Position numbers and translations under genes: made by a program
Part shown: positions 1 to 8,408 of the stretch, piece after piece
Layout of the letters: every line of letters starts with the position of its first letter
Numbering within the stretch: position 1 is the first letter of the stretch
Notes under the pieces: model-generated
Told to the model about the DNA's origin: nothing
Seen by the model: the letters and a program-made list of their open reading frames with translations, nothing else
Database searches by the model: none
NCBI RefSeq assembly: GCF_016406145.1
Contig: NZ_CP066306.1
Location: 3,472,001-3,536,000 of the forward strand
DNA: 64,000 nt
From: Pseudomonas putida
GTDB lineage: Bacteria; Pseudomonadota; Gammaproteobacteria; Pseudomonadales; Pseudomonadaceae
Direction of reading: 5' to 3'

Positions 1-88
1 ACGCCACATCAGTCCCGACTCATCCTGTCATTTGCCAAAGCTTGGGGCAGGGTCGATACCACTGACATCCATGCCAAAGGAGGCACCT

Positions 89-1222
89 ATGTCTACGCTT
101 TATCCCAGTATTGATCCTGAGGGGCTGGTCGAGTACTCGGTGGTCTACACCGACCGCTCGCTCAATCACATGTCACAGGCATTTCAAGGCGTGATGAAAA
201 ACATTTCCAGGACCCTGAAACAGGTCTACAACGCCCAGGCTGTTGCGGTGGTACCAGGGAGCGGCACATTCGGCATGGAAGCGGTGGCACGGCAGTTTGC
301 CACCGGCCAGCAATGCTTGGTGATACGCAACGGCTGGTTCAGTTATCGCTGGAGCCAGATCCTTGATATGGGCAACATTCCGGCAGCCACAACGGTGCTG
401 AAAGCCCGACCGATAGACACGGGTCGCCAAGCGGCTTACGCCCCACCCCCTCTTGACGAAGTCCTGGCAGCCATCAAGGCGCAGAAGCCGCAGATGGTCT
501 TCGCCCCCCACGTTGAAACCTCATCGGGGATTATCCTGCCCGACGAATACGTCCGGGCCGTCGGCGACGCCGTGCATGAAGTGGGTGGCTTGTTCGTGCT
601 GGACTGCATCGCCTCCGGCACGCTTTGGGTTGATATGCAGAAATGTGCAGTGGACTTGCTGATCAGCGCACCGCAGAAAGGCTGGAGCGCCTCCCCTTGC
701 TGTGCCCTGGTGATGTTCAGCGCGTTGGCACTGGAGCGCATGGAGCAGACGCGTAGCAGCAGCTTTGCCTGCGACCTGAAAAAGTGGCTTCAGATCATGC
801 AGGCCTACGAACAGGGCGGGCATGCCTACCATGCGACCATGCCCAGCGACTCGCTCGCGCGATTCAACGACGTGATGAACGAGATGCAGGCCTACGGTTT
901 CGATAAGGTCCGCGGCGAACAACAGGCTCTGGGCGATCGGGTACGCACCATGTTGACCCGCAAAGGCATCAAAAGCGTGGCTGCTGCCGGTTTTCAGGCC
1001 CCTGGCGTAGTGGTGAGCTACACCGACGATGCGGGTATCAAGACCGGTAAGAAATTTGCCGACCACGGCCTACAGATCGCCGCCGGGGTACCGTTGCAAT
1101 GCGACGAGCCCGCCGATTTCCAGACCTTCCGCATCGGTCTGTTCGGGCTCGAAAAACTACACAATATCGAGCGCACGGTCAGCACCCTCGAGCAGGCGAT
1201 CAACGAAGTGATGGCGACCTAA
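89..1222 (+). CDS. Class V PLP-dependent aminotransferase (alanine/serine-glyoxylate type)
   Basis: A 377-residue fold-type I aminotransferase of the class V (alanine-glyoxylate / serine-pyruvate) family, which moves an amino group between a small amino acid and an oxo acid using pyridoxal phosphate. Visible marks are the GSGT cofactor loop near residues 57-60, HVETSSG near 141-147, the PLP-contacting Asp in LDCIASG near 172, and the Schiff-base Lys in SAPQKGW near 197. The start at 89 is chosen over an in-frame ATG at 32 because AAAGGAGG lies just upstream of 89 and family similarity begins there. No signal peptide is seen. It stands alone at the window edge, so its substrate cannot be read from context. 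Confidence 0.85.
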   Translation: MSTLYPSIDPEGLVEYSVVYTDRSLNHMSQAFQGVMKNISRTLKQVYNAQAVAVVPGSGTFGMEAVARQFATGQQCLVIRNGWFSYRWSQILDMGNIPAATTVLKARPIDTGRQAAYAPPPLDEVLAAIKAQKPQMVFAPHVETSSGIILPDEYVRAVGDAVHEVGGLFVLDCIASGTLWVDMQKCAVDLLISAPQKGWSASPCCALVMFSALALERMEQTRSSSFACDLKKWLQIMQAYEQGGHAYHATMPSDSLARFNDVMNEMQAYGFDKVRGEQQALGDRVRTMLTRKGIKSVAAAGFQAPGVVVSYTDDAGIKTGKKFADHGLQIAAGVPLQCDEPADFQTFRIGLFGLEKLHNIERTVSTLEQAINEVMAT

Positions 1223-1241
1223 ACCATCATCCTGGCCGCAG

Positions 1242-1260
1242 CACCTGTCGCAGGTGAATT
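1242..1260 (+). terminator. Weak stem-loop after the aminotransferase
   Basis: CACCTG-TCG-CAGGTG forms a 6-bp stem 20 bp after the stop codon, followed by a short AATTT run. The T tract is poor, so this is only a possible terminator. Confidence 0.35.
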
Positions 1261-1282
1261 TGCCCCCAAGGCGCGCCCCCTT

Positions 1283-2143
1283 TCAAGGCGCGCCGAACAG
1301 CATCGTCCAGTACACACCCTCATCGCTACGCGAGTTCGCGGCAAAAGCAGCACCTACATGGGTAAACATCGGGTTCATCAGGTTGGCGCAATGCCCGGGG
1401 CTGGCGAGCCAGCCTGCCATCGCCTTGCTTGCAGCCCCCTGCCCGGCGGCAATGTTCTCGCCGATCTGGCGGCCACGGTACCCGGCATCGCGCGCTCGAT
1501 CTGCCGGTAGATCGCCGTTAGGGTCACGGTGCGCGAAGAAATTGGCGTTGGCCATCGCACGACTGTGTCTCTGCGCCGCCGCGCCCAGAGCGGTATTCCA
1601 GGCCAACGGACGTGCAGCGGCGAAGCGCTGGCGGCCACACCAGCGCGGCTTCGCCCGTGCTGCGTTGGCCTGTGCCAGCAACGCTTTGCTAACGGATTGC
1701 CCATTGCCGAGCTGGGCATCGAGCAAGGGACGCGCCAACACTACCCGCCACACGTTCCGGTCGCGACTGATACCAATATCGGCAAATTGACTATCGAGCA
1801 AGGCAGCACAGTAATCGCTGCGTAGCATGTCAAAGGCCTCCTCGGCATCTCGGGCACCGACCAGACGGATGGCTCGCACCTTCACCGCCTGGTAGCCGAC
1901 AGCCTTCAACTCTTCCCGCAAACCACCGCCGTAACCGACCGGCAACGCCAGCTTCGACTTTAACGCCAGCGGCGTCGATATCTGAACCAGGTGTCTCTCA
2001 CAGCGCTGTGGCTGGGCACGGTAGTCGTTGATGGCTCCTACCAGTTGCCGCTCCCCGCTGGCATGGGCGGGGCTGACGAACAAGGAGAGCAAAGGCATGA
2101 GGCAAAACGAAAAAATGGCGGAGCAGCGGACAGCGTGGCGCAT
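1283..2143 (-). CDS. Secreted CAP-domain (SCP/PR-1-like) protein
   Basis: A 286-residue exported protein with an N-terminal hydrophobic signal ending at an AHA-type cleavage site and a C-terminal bacterial CAP domain (about residues 165-285). CAP marks seen are FFAHRDPNGD, IGENIAAG and SPGHCANLMNP, which carry the His and Glu residues typical of the family cleft. The middle region (about 40-150) has paired cysteines and matches nothing I recognise. A GTG start at 2182 is possible, but the ATG at 2143 gives a cleaner signal peptide. Neither start has a strong ribosome site. Role is unknown; bacterial CAP proteins are extracellular or periplasmic. Confidence 0.8.
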   Translation of the reverse strand: MRHAVRCSAIFSFCLMPLLSLFVSPAHASGERQLVGAINDYRAQPQRCERHLVQISTPLALKSKLALPVGYGGGLREELKAVGYQAVKVRAIRLVGARDAEEAFDMLRSDYCAALLDSQFADIGISRDRNVWRVVLARPLLDAQLGNGQSVSKALLAQANAARAKPRWCGRQRFAAARPLAWNTALGAAAQRHSRAMANANFFAHRDPNGDLPADRARDAGYRGRQIGENIAAGQGAASKAMAGWLASPGHCANLMNPMFTHVGAAFAANSRSDEGVYWTMLFGAP

Positions 2144-2323
2144 GGGCGAACGGCTCAAGAAGGATGACGGCAGCAAAGCCACTTGAAGGGGCTCGGCTCA
2201 GACTGGGCGTCTCAAGTAAGGTTCAAGCGGCAATGATGATTTGTCGGTAGAGCGAAGCGCTGGCTTGGGCGTGGCCGCCAGATTTCCGCACTTGGCCTGG
2301 AAATGGAGCGGTTTGGCTCCTAT

Positions 2324-2344
2324 ACCAGAACAGCCGGTTCTGGT
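2324..2344. promoter_or_regulatory. Perfect dyad ACCAGAAC-AGCCG-GTTCTGGT upstream of the diguanylate cyclase
   Basis: Eight-base arms match exactly around a 5-base loop, about 85 bp before the start of the diguanylate cyclase. It could be a regulator site or a 5' leader hairpin. No known regulator is assigned. Confidence 0.3.
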
Positions 2345-2428
2345 AGACAATCGCCAGCCGACCCTGACCTCGCAGAGAGCGCTGCGGCCTTTGACAGGCG
2401 CCGCCCGCCCCCAGAAAAAGGAAGTCCC

Positions 2429-3466
2429 ATGCCAGCTTGCCCCCTACCCACCGACGAAGCAGCTCGCCAGCGCACCCTGGATGAGATGCACCTGCTCGAT
2501 ACGCCGGCCGAGCATTACCTCGACACCCTGGTACGGCTTACCCAGCAACTGGCACACGTGGACACGGTGCTGATCAGCCTGATCGACCAAGAGCGCCAGT
2601 GGTTCAAGGCACGTATCGGGCTGGCGGCCAGCGAGACGCCGCGCAACGTTTCTTTCTGTGGCTACGCCATCCTTGGGGAGGACACATTGTTGGTGCCCGA
2701 TGCCACGCGTGACCCGCGTTTCGTCGACAACCCGCTGGTACTCAGCGCCCCCTATATCCGCTTTTACGCAGGGCACCCCCTGCGCGCGGGGAATGGCAAG
2801 GCCATAGGGACATTGTGCATGCTCGACCCCCGCCCGCGCACGCTGAACGAAACGCAGCAAGCGAACTTCAAGGACCTGGCCACGCTTGCAGAGGGTTACC
2901 TGCAGCTGCGTGGCCTGATCCAGAGTAACCGTGACTTGCGCCTGGAAATGGACCGAGAGCAGCGCAAGGCCATGCTTGATCCGTTGACGCAGTTGTGGAA
3001 CCGCAACGGTCTGACAGCGTTTCAGGACCACGAGCGGCGCCGGGCAGCACAGAGCAGCCAGCGCCTGGGGGCGATCTATGCGGACCTTGACCATTTCAAA
3101 AGCATCAACGACAGGTATGGCCATGCCAGCGGCGATCAGGTGCTCTGCGAATGCGCCCGCCGCCTGCGCGCAGCCTTGCGCCCGGACGATCTCGTGGTGC
3201 GCCAGGGCGGTGAGGAATTCGTCGCTCTGGTCATGGTCAACGACAGCGAAGAGCTCAAGGGTATTGCCGAGCGGGTACGGCAGATGATCGGCAGCGAGCC
3301 GGTACAACTTTCCACCGGCCCGCTACGGGTCAGCCTGAGCATCGGCTGCACGCTGCTCAACGATGACGAACACCTCGACCAGGCGCTGGAACGCGCCGAC
3401 ACCGGGCTCTACAGCGCCAAGCAGAATGGGCGGGACCGGGTGGTTTACGTGCAATCGGTAGCCTGA
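2429..3466 (+). CDS. GAF-domain diguanylate cyclase
   Basis: A 345-residue cytoplasmic protein with an N-terminal GAF domain (about residues 25-160, with FCGYAIL, DPRF and IGTLCMLDP typical of the sensor subfamily), a short linker helix, and a C-terminal GGDEF domain (about 180-340). The active-site loop is GGEEF, and RPDD (RxxD) sits five residues before it as the product-inhibition I-site. Both catalytic and feedback residues are therefore intact, so it should make cyclic di-GMP from GTP. The start at 2429 follows AAAAAGGAAG; a longer frame from 2303 lacks a ribosome site and GAF similarity. No membrane segment is seen and the GAF ligand is unknown. Confidence 0.9.
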   Translation: MPACPLPTDEAARQRTLDEMHLLDTPAEHYLDTLVRLTQQLAHVDTVLISLIDQERQWFKARIGLAASETPRNVSFCGYAILGEDTLLVPDATRDPRFVDNPLVLSAPYIRFYAGHPLRAGNGKAIGTLCMLDPRPRTLNETQQANFKDLATLAEGYLQLRGLIQSNRDLRLEMDREQRKAMLDPLTQLWNRNGLTAFQDHERRRAAQSSQRLGAIYADLDHFKSINDRYGHASGDQVLCECARRLRAALRPDDLVVRQGGEEFVALVMVNDSEELKGIAERVRQMIGSEPVQLSTGPLRVSLSIGCTLLNDDEHLDQALERADTGLYSAKQNGRDRVVYVQSVA

Positions 3467-3614
3467 GCGAAAGCCGCAAGGCACTGGTGCTCCAGCTCGA
3501 TACCGAAAGCCGCCAGATCCGACTCGACCACGCCCAGGGATACCACCGCATCGCTCGCGTCAGGATGGGGCCCTGGCCGTGCCCTGTATGTCGGCCGTCT
3601 GCCTGGAGCCGACC

Positions 3615-5000
3615 TTATGAAGCCGCTACGCGCTGGAGCTCATTGACCGATACGCCAGTTTGCTCGAGCCAGGCTTTACGTCGGGCAAACAATGCAGGCG
3701 CGGTGACGTTGACCTCTGTGATCAACACATCCAGCTCGGCATTTTTCAAGTGCCCGTTTTCGACCAGTACCCGCCCGGCCACCATGGTCATGTCGACATC
3801 CCCACCCTGGACCGCATGGACGAGGTTGTGATGAAGATTGGCCAGCGGTCCTTGGGTGATCAACGGTGTCATTCTTGGCGTATCAATGCGCACCGCGATG
3901 ATGTCCGCTGCCTTGCCTTTTTCCAGGGAGCCTATCTGCTTGTCCATACCCAGCGCGCGGGCGCCGTCAATGGTCGCCATGCGGCAAACCGACCATGCGT
4001 CGAGGGCAGCAGCATTGAGGCTGACGAACTTGGCCAACAGCGATGACACTTTCATTTCCTCGAACATGTCCAGGTTGTTGTTTTCTTTCTCGCCATCGGT
4101 CCCCAAACCGACCGCGACGCCGGCCGCCAGCATTTTTTCCACCGGTGCGGCACCCGAGGCCAGTTTCATATTGCTGACCGGGTTGTGTGCCACTCCGACT
4201 TTGCGCTCGGCCATCAAGGCAATTTCGGCATCGTCCACCCAGACACAGTGAGCGAGCAACACCTTCCTGGCATTGAGCAGGCCAAACTTTTCCAAAGCCT
4301 GGACGGGCCTGATGCCATGGCGGCGAAGGGTTTCTTCAACATCGAAGCGGCTTTCGTTGCTGTGGGTGTGGAATCCGACGTCATTGGCTTTGCAGATGTC
4401 AGCAATTCGTTGCCAGGCCTTGGGCACTGCATAGAACAGGTGCTCCAAGCCGACCCAGACATTGATGCGGCCATTGGCTGCACCATGCCAGCGCTCGATC
4501 AAGGTTTCATTACTCTCCAACGTCTCGAAGTAGTCATGGTCCGGGTGCTCTGCTACGTATGGCACGAGCACCGCCCGGATGCCGAGCTCATTGGCCGCTT
4601 CGGCGCTACCGTGCATGTACCGCCACATGTCCACAATAGTCGTGGTGCCGGACAACAGCGCTTCGCTATAGCAGAGCATGGAAGCCAGGCGTGCTTCGCT
4701 GGGCAGCAGAACGCGGTGCATGGGGTCAATATACTGCTGCAGCCAGTCCCATACCGGCAAACCTTCCGCCGTGCCGCGAAGGATGCCGGAATGGCAGTGG
4801 GTGTTGACCAGCCCGGGCATCAGCAGCCGATCGGTCAGGCGCCGGACCTTGGCTTCGGGATACCGCGTGAGCAACTCAGTTGCAGGGCCGACGTCGGCAA
4901 TCACGCCGTCGCAAATCAATACGGCGCCATCCTCAATGACGGTGTTAAAGGCGTCCATGGTAAGCACCACGTCAGCCCTCAGGAGTTCACTGATCATCAT
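3615..5000 (-). CDS. TRZ/ATZ-family amidohydrolase (heterocycle deaminase or chlorohydrolase-like)
   Basis: A 461-residue metal-dependent hydrolase of the amidohydrolase superfamily, in the branch holding atrazine-type chlorohydrolases, cytosine/guanine deaminases and 8-oxoguanine deaminase. The metal ligands are visible: the HCH motif at about residues 68-70, FHTHSNE in the middle, LLAHCVW, and the late Asp in GLGTDGEKENNN. It would remove an amino or similar group from a ring substrate. Two adjacent ATGs (5000 and 4997) follow AAAGGTCGAAC. It is 37 bp downstream of a nucleobase permease on the same strand, with a divergent LysR gene beyond, so the substrate is likely a purine, pyrimidine or pterin imported by that permease. 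Exact substrate unknown. Confidence 0.85.
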   Translation of the reverse strand: MMISELLRADVVLTMDAFNTVIEDGAVLICDGVIADVGPATELLTRYPEAKVRRLTDRLLMPGLVNTHCHSGILRGTAEGLPVWDWLQQYIDPMHRVLLPSEARLASMLCYSEALLSGTTTIVDMWRYMHGSAEAANELGIRAVLVPYVAEHPDHDYFETLESNETLIERWHGAANGRINVWVGLEHLFYAVPKAWQRIADICKANDVGFHTHSNESRFDVEETLRRHGIRPVQALEKFGLLNARKVLLAHCVWVDDAEIALMAERKVGVAHNPVSNMKLASGAAPVEKMLAAGVAVGLGTDGEKENNNLDMFEEMKVSSLLAKFVSLNAAALDAWSVCRMATIDGARALGMDKQIGSLEKGKAADIIAVRIDTPRMTPLITQGPLANLHHNLVHAVQGGDVDMTMVAGRVLVENGHLKNAELDVLITEVNVTAPALFARRKAWLEQTGVSVNELQRVAAS

Positions 5001-5037
5001 GTTCGACCTTTTATGAATGTTTCTGAAGGGCCGGTAT

Positions 5038-6411
5038 TCAGCTTTCGCCAAGTACCGCGTTACGCGCCGCACTGGCCTGCGCTTCATCTGTTTTGGTAGG
5101 TCCGTTGAACACCAGGTTGAGGATCAGTGCAGTGAGCACACTGAGAATGATCCCGCTTTCGGTGAACACCCGACTCCATTGGGGAAGGTGGTGGAAATAC
5201 AGCGGGGAAACCATCGGGATCATGCCAATGCCAACGCTGGTGGCGGCGATCAGCAAGTTGTAGCGCGACTGCTCGAAGTCAACCGTAGACAGGATGCGCA
5301 CCCCCATGAGCGTAACCATGCCGAACATCACCATGCCGGCGGCGCCGAGCACATATTGCGGTGTCGACGCCACCACATACGCCAGTTTTGGAAAGAGCCC
5401 GAGGGCGATGAGGATCAGCGCACCGGCTATGCACACATAGCGACTCTTGACCCCGGTCATGGTGACCAGGCCGATGTTCTGCGAAAACGACGTGTAGGGA
5501 AACGCATTGAATACGCCGCCGACAATGGCGCCCATACCATCGGCACGAAGTCCGCGCACCAGGCGCTGGCGGCTGGTCGGCCGGTCGACCATGCTTCCCA
5601 ATGCCAGGAACATCCCCGTCGACTCGACCATGGTCACCAACATCACCATGCACATTGAGATCACGGCCACGGCGTCGAACGTCGGCAGGCCAAACGCAAA
5701 GGGCGTGATGGTGGAGAACCAAGGCGTTTGAGCGATGCCATCAAGGACGATATCCCCGCGAATGAAGGCAATCACAAAACCGACCAATACACCCAGCAAC
5801 ACTGCGATATTGGCAATAAAGCCTTTAGCGAATCGGTTGAGCCCTAGAATCAACAGTAACTGAGCCAGCGAGATAGCCAGGTAGACCGGGTTTCCGTAAT
5901 CCGGATTGGGCCCGCCATCAGCCAGCGTTGGTTGTCCGCCGGCTGACCAGTCGATGCCAACGCGCATCAGGCTGATGCCGATCACCAGCAACACAGTCCC
6001 CGTCACCACCGGCGGAAAATAGCGCAGCAGCCGCCCCATCACCGGGGCGAACAAAAAACCAAACAGACCCGACGCGATAATCGCACCATACACGCCCGGC
6101 AGGCCGAGGCCGGGGGTCACGGCGATGGCAATCATCGGCGTGACCGAAGCGAAGGTCACGCCCATCATGATGGGCAGTTGAATGCCGAAAAAACGGTTGC
6201 CCGCGCACTGCAAGAGCGTCGCCAGGCCCGCCGCAAAAAGATCGGCATTTATGATCAGGGTCAACTGGTCCTTGGGAAGTTTCAGTGCAGCGCCGAGGAT
6301 CAGCGGCACAATAATGCAGGCCGAATACATCACCAGCACATGCTGAAAGCCAAGTACTGCAGTTTGTATCAGCGGTAAGCGCTGATCTACCGGGTGCACG
6401 CTAGGGGTCAT
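5038..6411 (-). CDS. NCS2-family nucleobase:cation symporter (xanthine/uracil/urate type)
   Basis: A 457-residue inner-membrane permease with about 12-14 hydrophobic segments. The NCS2 signature is present in the C-terminal half as PYTSFSQNIGLVTMTGV, with the QN pair and following Gly that line the substrate site in XanQ/UraA-type carriers. A matching polar motif around VMYSACIIVP lies in the first segment. The ATG at 6411 follows AGAGGACAA and sits where family similarity begins; a much longer upstream frame is only non-coding extension. It is the first gene of a probable operon with the aminohydrolase and is divergent from a LysR regulator. Subfamily resembles urate/xanthine carriers more than uracil carriers, with moderate certainty. 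Confidence 0.9.
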   Translation of the reverse strand: MTPSVHPVDQRLPLIQTAVLGFQHVLVMYSACIIVPLILGAALKLPKDQLTLIINADLFAAGLATLLQCAGNRFFGIQLPIMMGVTFASVTPMIAIAVTPGLGLPGVYGAIIASGLFGFLFAPVMGRLLRYFPPVVTGTVLLVIGISLMRVGIDWSAGGQPTLADGGPNPDYGNPVYLAISLAQLLLILGLNRFAKGFIANIAVLLGVLVGFVIAFIRGDIVLDGIAQTPWFSTITPFAFGLPTFDAVAVISMCMVMLVTMVESTGMFLALGSMVDRPTSRQRLVRGLRADGMGAIVGGVFNAFPYTSFSQNIGLVTMTGVKSRYVCIAGALILIALGLFPKLAYVVASTPQYVLGAAGMVMFGMVTLMGVRILSTVDFEQSRYNLLIAATSVGIGMIPMVSPLYFHHLPQWSRVFTESGIILSVLTALILNLVFNGPTKTDEAQASAARNAVLGES

Positions 6412-6514
6412 TTGTCCTCTCCTGAAACGTATTGTCGAGGCAGTGATGAAATAAATAGTTATTGTGGTTATGGGTAGCGCAGCACCACCATGCGCCAGCC
6501 CGTACCCGTTGTAA

Positions 6515-6529
6515 AAATGGGTCCCATTT
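6515..6529. promoter_or_regulatory. 15-bp palindrome AAATGGG-T-CCCATTT between permease and LysR gene
   Basis: A perfect 7+1+7 palindrome 20 bp before the LysR start, followed by an A/T-rich run. The loop is too tight for a good transcription terminator, so a LysR-type autoregulatory operator in the divergent promoter region is more likely. Confidence 0.35.
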
Positions 6530-6549
6530 AATTTTTTTATGGAGCAGCG

Positions 6550-7440
6550 ATGAGGTTGTCTCTTGAACAACTGGCCGCTTTTTCTGCGGTCGTCAGTGAG
6601 CGCTCTTTTTCGGCCGCAGCACGCAAATTGGGCAAGTCGCAATCCGCTGTGAGCATTTCCGTTGGCAACCTGGAAATCGATCTGGGAATTACCCTGTTTG
6701 ATCGCAGTCAGCGCTATCCACAACTCACCAATGAAGGCCGGGCCTTGTTGCGTGACGCCGAGGCCATTCTGGGCCAGTGCTGCAACATGGAAAGTCGCGC
6801 GAGCAGCCTGGCGCAGGCGTTGGAGACTGAGCTGGTGATCAGCATCGACGAGGCGATTCCCTATCAGTCCCTTGCACCTGTTCTAGAGGAGTTTTCCCGC
6901 CGCTTCCCCCATGTCGACCTTACTGTGTTGCATCCTTGCGGGCAGGATGTACTGACAATGATCGAAGACAAAAAACTATTGCTTGCCATGATGTGTACCC
7001 GCACTCATTACCCGCGAAATCTGCAATTCATACGCCTTGGCAGCATCACGTTCAGCAACGTCGTCGGCCGCCAACACCCTCTGGTCGCAATGCCCACCGT
7101 CAGCTTCAATCAATTAAGCAACTACCGACAGTTGATCTACCTCCCCTTCCAGGACCGCTTGCCCACCAGTGAATACCTGAATTCACCCAACCATTGGCGT
7201 GTAGAAAGCTATTTGACCTTGATGGGCATGCTGCGCGCAGGCATGGGATGGGCCACAGTGCCCAGGCAACTGATACAAGCGCTGGGTCCCAATGGGGAGT
7301 TTGTGGAACTGCAGCTGGAAGCTTACCCGTACACCGATTGGACGGTAGGCGTCGACCTTGTCTGGTCGTCAGGCTTACGTTTGGGCAAAGCGGGTACCTG
7401 GCTGCGTGAGGCGCTGGGGCGAACGCCGATAGCTACATAA
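6550..7440 (+). CDS. LysR-family regulator, divergent to the nucleobase permease
   Basis: A 296-residue LysR-type regulator with an N-terminal winged helix-turn-helix (about residues 1-65, FSAAARKLGKSQSAVSISVGN is the recognition region) and a periplasmic-binding-like effector domain. GGAG lies 6 bp before the ATG. It is transcribed away from the permease/aminohydrolase pair over a 138-bp region, the usual LysR arrangement, so it likely controls them in response to the ring substrate or a product. That link is inferred from position only. Confidence 0.85.
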   Translation: MRLSLEQLAAFSAVVSERSFSAAARKLGKSQSAVSISVGNLEIDLGITLFDRSQRYPQLTNEGRALLRDAEAILGQCCNMESRASSLAQALETELVISIDEAIPYQSLAPVLEEFSRRFPHVDLTVLHPCGQDVLTMIEDKKLLLAMMCTRTHYPRNLQFIRLGSITFSNVVGRQHPLVAMPTVSFNQLSNYRQLIYLPFQDRLPTSEYLNSPNHWRVESYLTLMGMLRAGMGWATVPRQLIQALGPNGEFVELQLEAYPYTDWTVGVDLVWSSGLRLGKAGTWLREALGRTPIAT

Positions 7441-7460
7441 AAATTAGAACGCAGACCTCA

Positions 7461-7877
7461 TCAAGACGTACGCCTCTGCAGCACAGTGAACGCATACATC
7501 CCCGCCAGCATGGCCAATACGAATACCAGTACCTGCCAGTGCCCGGTAAGCGAGATGGCGACAGCAGGCCCCGGGCAGATGCCGGCAATGCCCCAGCCTA
7601 TGCCAAACACCAGGCTGCCACCGATCAGGCGGGCGTCCAGCTCCCTTTTCACAGGTAACTGCATGGGGGCGCCAAGCAACGACCGCTTGTGTTTGCCTGC
7701 CCAGTTCAGCGGTGCAGCCGCCACCGCGATGGCCCCGGCCATCACCAGTGCGAGTGACGGATCCCAAGCCCCGGTCACATCAAGAAAAGCCAACACTTTG
7801 GCGGGGTTCGCCATGCCTGCCAAAAGCAGGCCCAGACCAAAGATCAACCCGGCGAAAAAAGCTGTCAACTTGCTCAT
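7461..7877 (-). CDS. YeeE/YedE sulfur-transport protein, C-terminal half
   Basis: A 138-residue membrane protein with about four hydrophobic segments, matching the second half of YeeE/YedE (TsuA-like) sulfur-compound channels. The conserved GIGWGIAGICPGPA segment carries the Cys expected in this half. It begins 2 bp after the stop of the preceding gene, which encodes the first half, so the two are surely co-transcribed and probably form one transporter. Families of this kind import thiosulfate or related sulfur anions. The split arrangement (PmpA/PmpB-like) is common in Pseudomonas. Substrate not proven. Confidence 0.85.
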   Translation of the reverse strand: MSKLTAFFAGLIFGLGLLLAGMANPAKVLAFLDVTGAWDPSLALVMAGAIAVAAAPLNWAGKHKRSLLGAPMQLPVKRELDARLIGGSLVFGIGWGIAGICPGPAVAISLTGHWQVLVFVLAMLAGMYAFTVLQRRTS

Positions 7878-7879
7878 TC

Positions 7880-8314
7880 TCAGGCCCCCAGCACATGGCG
7901 GATGACGTACACGGTCGCAAAACCGCTGGCCATGAAGCACACCGTGGCCACGAGGGAACGGGATGACAAGCGCGAGACTCCACACACGCCGTGGCCACTG
8001 GTACAACCCGAGCCGTACCGTGTCCCCAGGCCAACCAGCAGCCCGGCAATCACCAGCGCCGGCCACGAGGTGTCGATCTCGATTTCCGGCAGCACGGCGA
8101 ACAGCCCCCACACCAATGGCGCGACCAGCAGGCCGAGAAGAAACAGCGCTTTTTCGCCCCAGCCCTCACTGCCCCATTGCAGCAAGCCTGCAAGCAGGCC
8201 GCTGATGCCGGCGATGCGACCATTGGCCAGAATGAACAGGCTGGCGGCCAGCCCGATCAAGGCTCCTCCCCCCAAGGCAGTCCAGGGTGTGAAGTTGATC
8301 CAATCAATGCTCAT
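7880..8314 (-). CDS. YeeE/YedE sulfur-transport protein, N-terminal half
   Basis: A 144-residue integral membrane protein with about four hydrophobic segments and the family hallmark GSGCTSGHGVCG near residues 101-112, whose cysteines relay sulfur anions in TsuA-type channels. GGAG lies 7 bp before the ATG at 8314. It is immediately upstream of the partner half. No rhodanese, TusA or ArsR-type gene is adjacent, although such partners are frequent elsewhere. A thiosulfate-oxidising cytochrome pair sits 50 kb away in this window. Confidence 0.87.
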   Translation of the reverse strand: MSIDWINFTPWTALGGGALIGLAASLFILANGRIAGISGLLAGLLQWGSEGWGEKALFLLGLLVAPLVWGLFAVLPEIEIDTSWPALVIAGLLVGLGTRYGSGCTSGHGVCGVSRLSSRSLVATVCFMASGFATVYVIRHVLGA

Positions 8315-8408
8315 GTTGCATCTCCGGCGCAGTGAAGCTGGTATAGGGCGTTGAACAGCACATCAACATGGCAGGCATGATAACGATTTGCCAGGCGCCC
8401 CACACCGC

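Noticed and set aside
6515..6538. Palindrome plus T-rich run as a terminator
   Set aside because: Loop of one base is too tight, it lies in the leader of the LysR gene, and no upstream plus-strand gene needs it.
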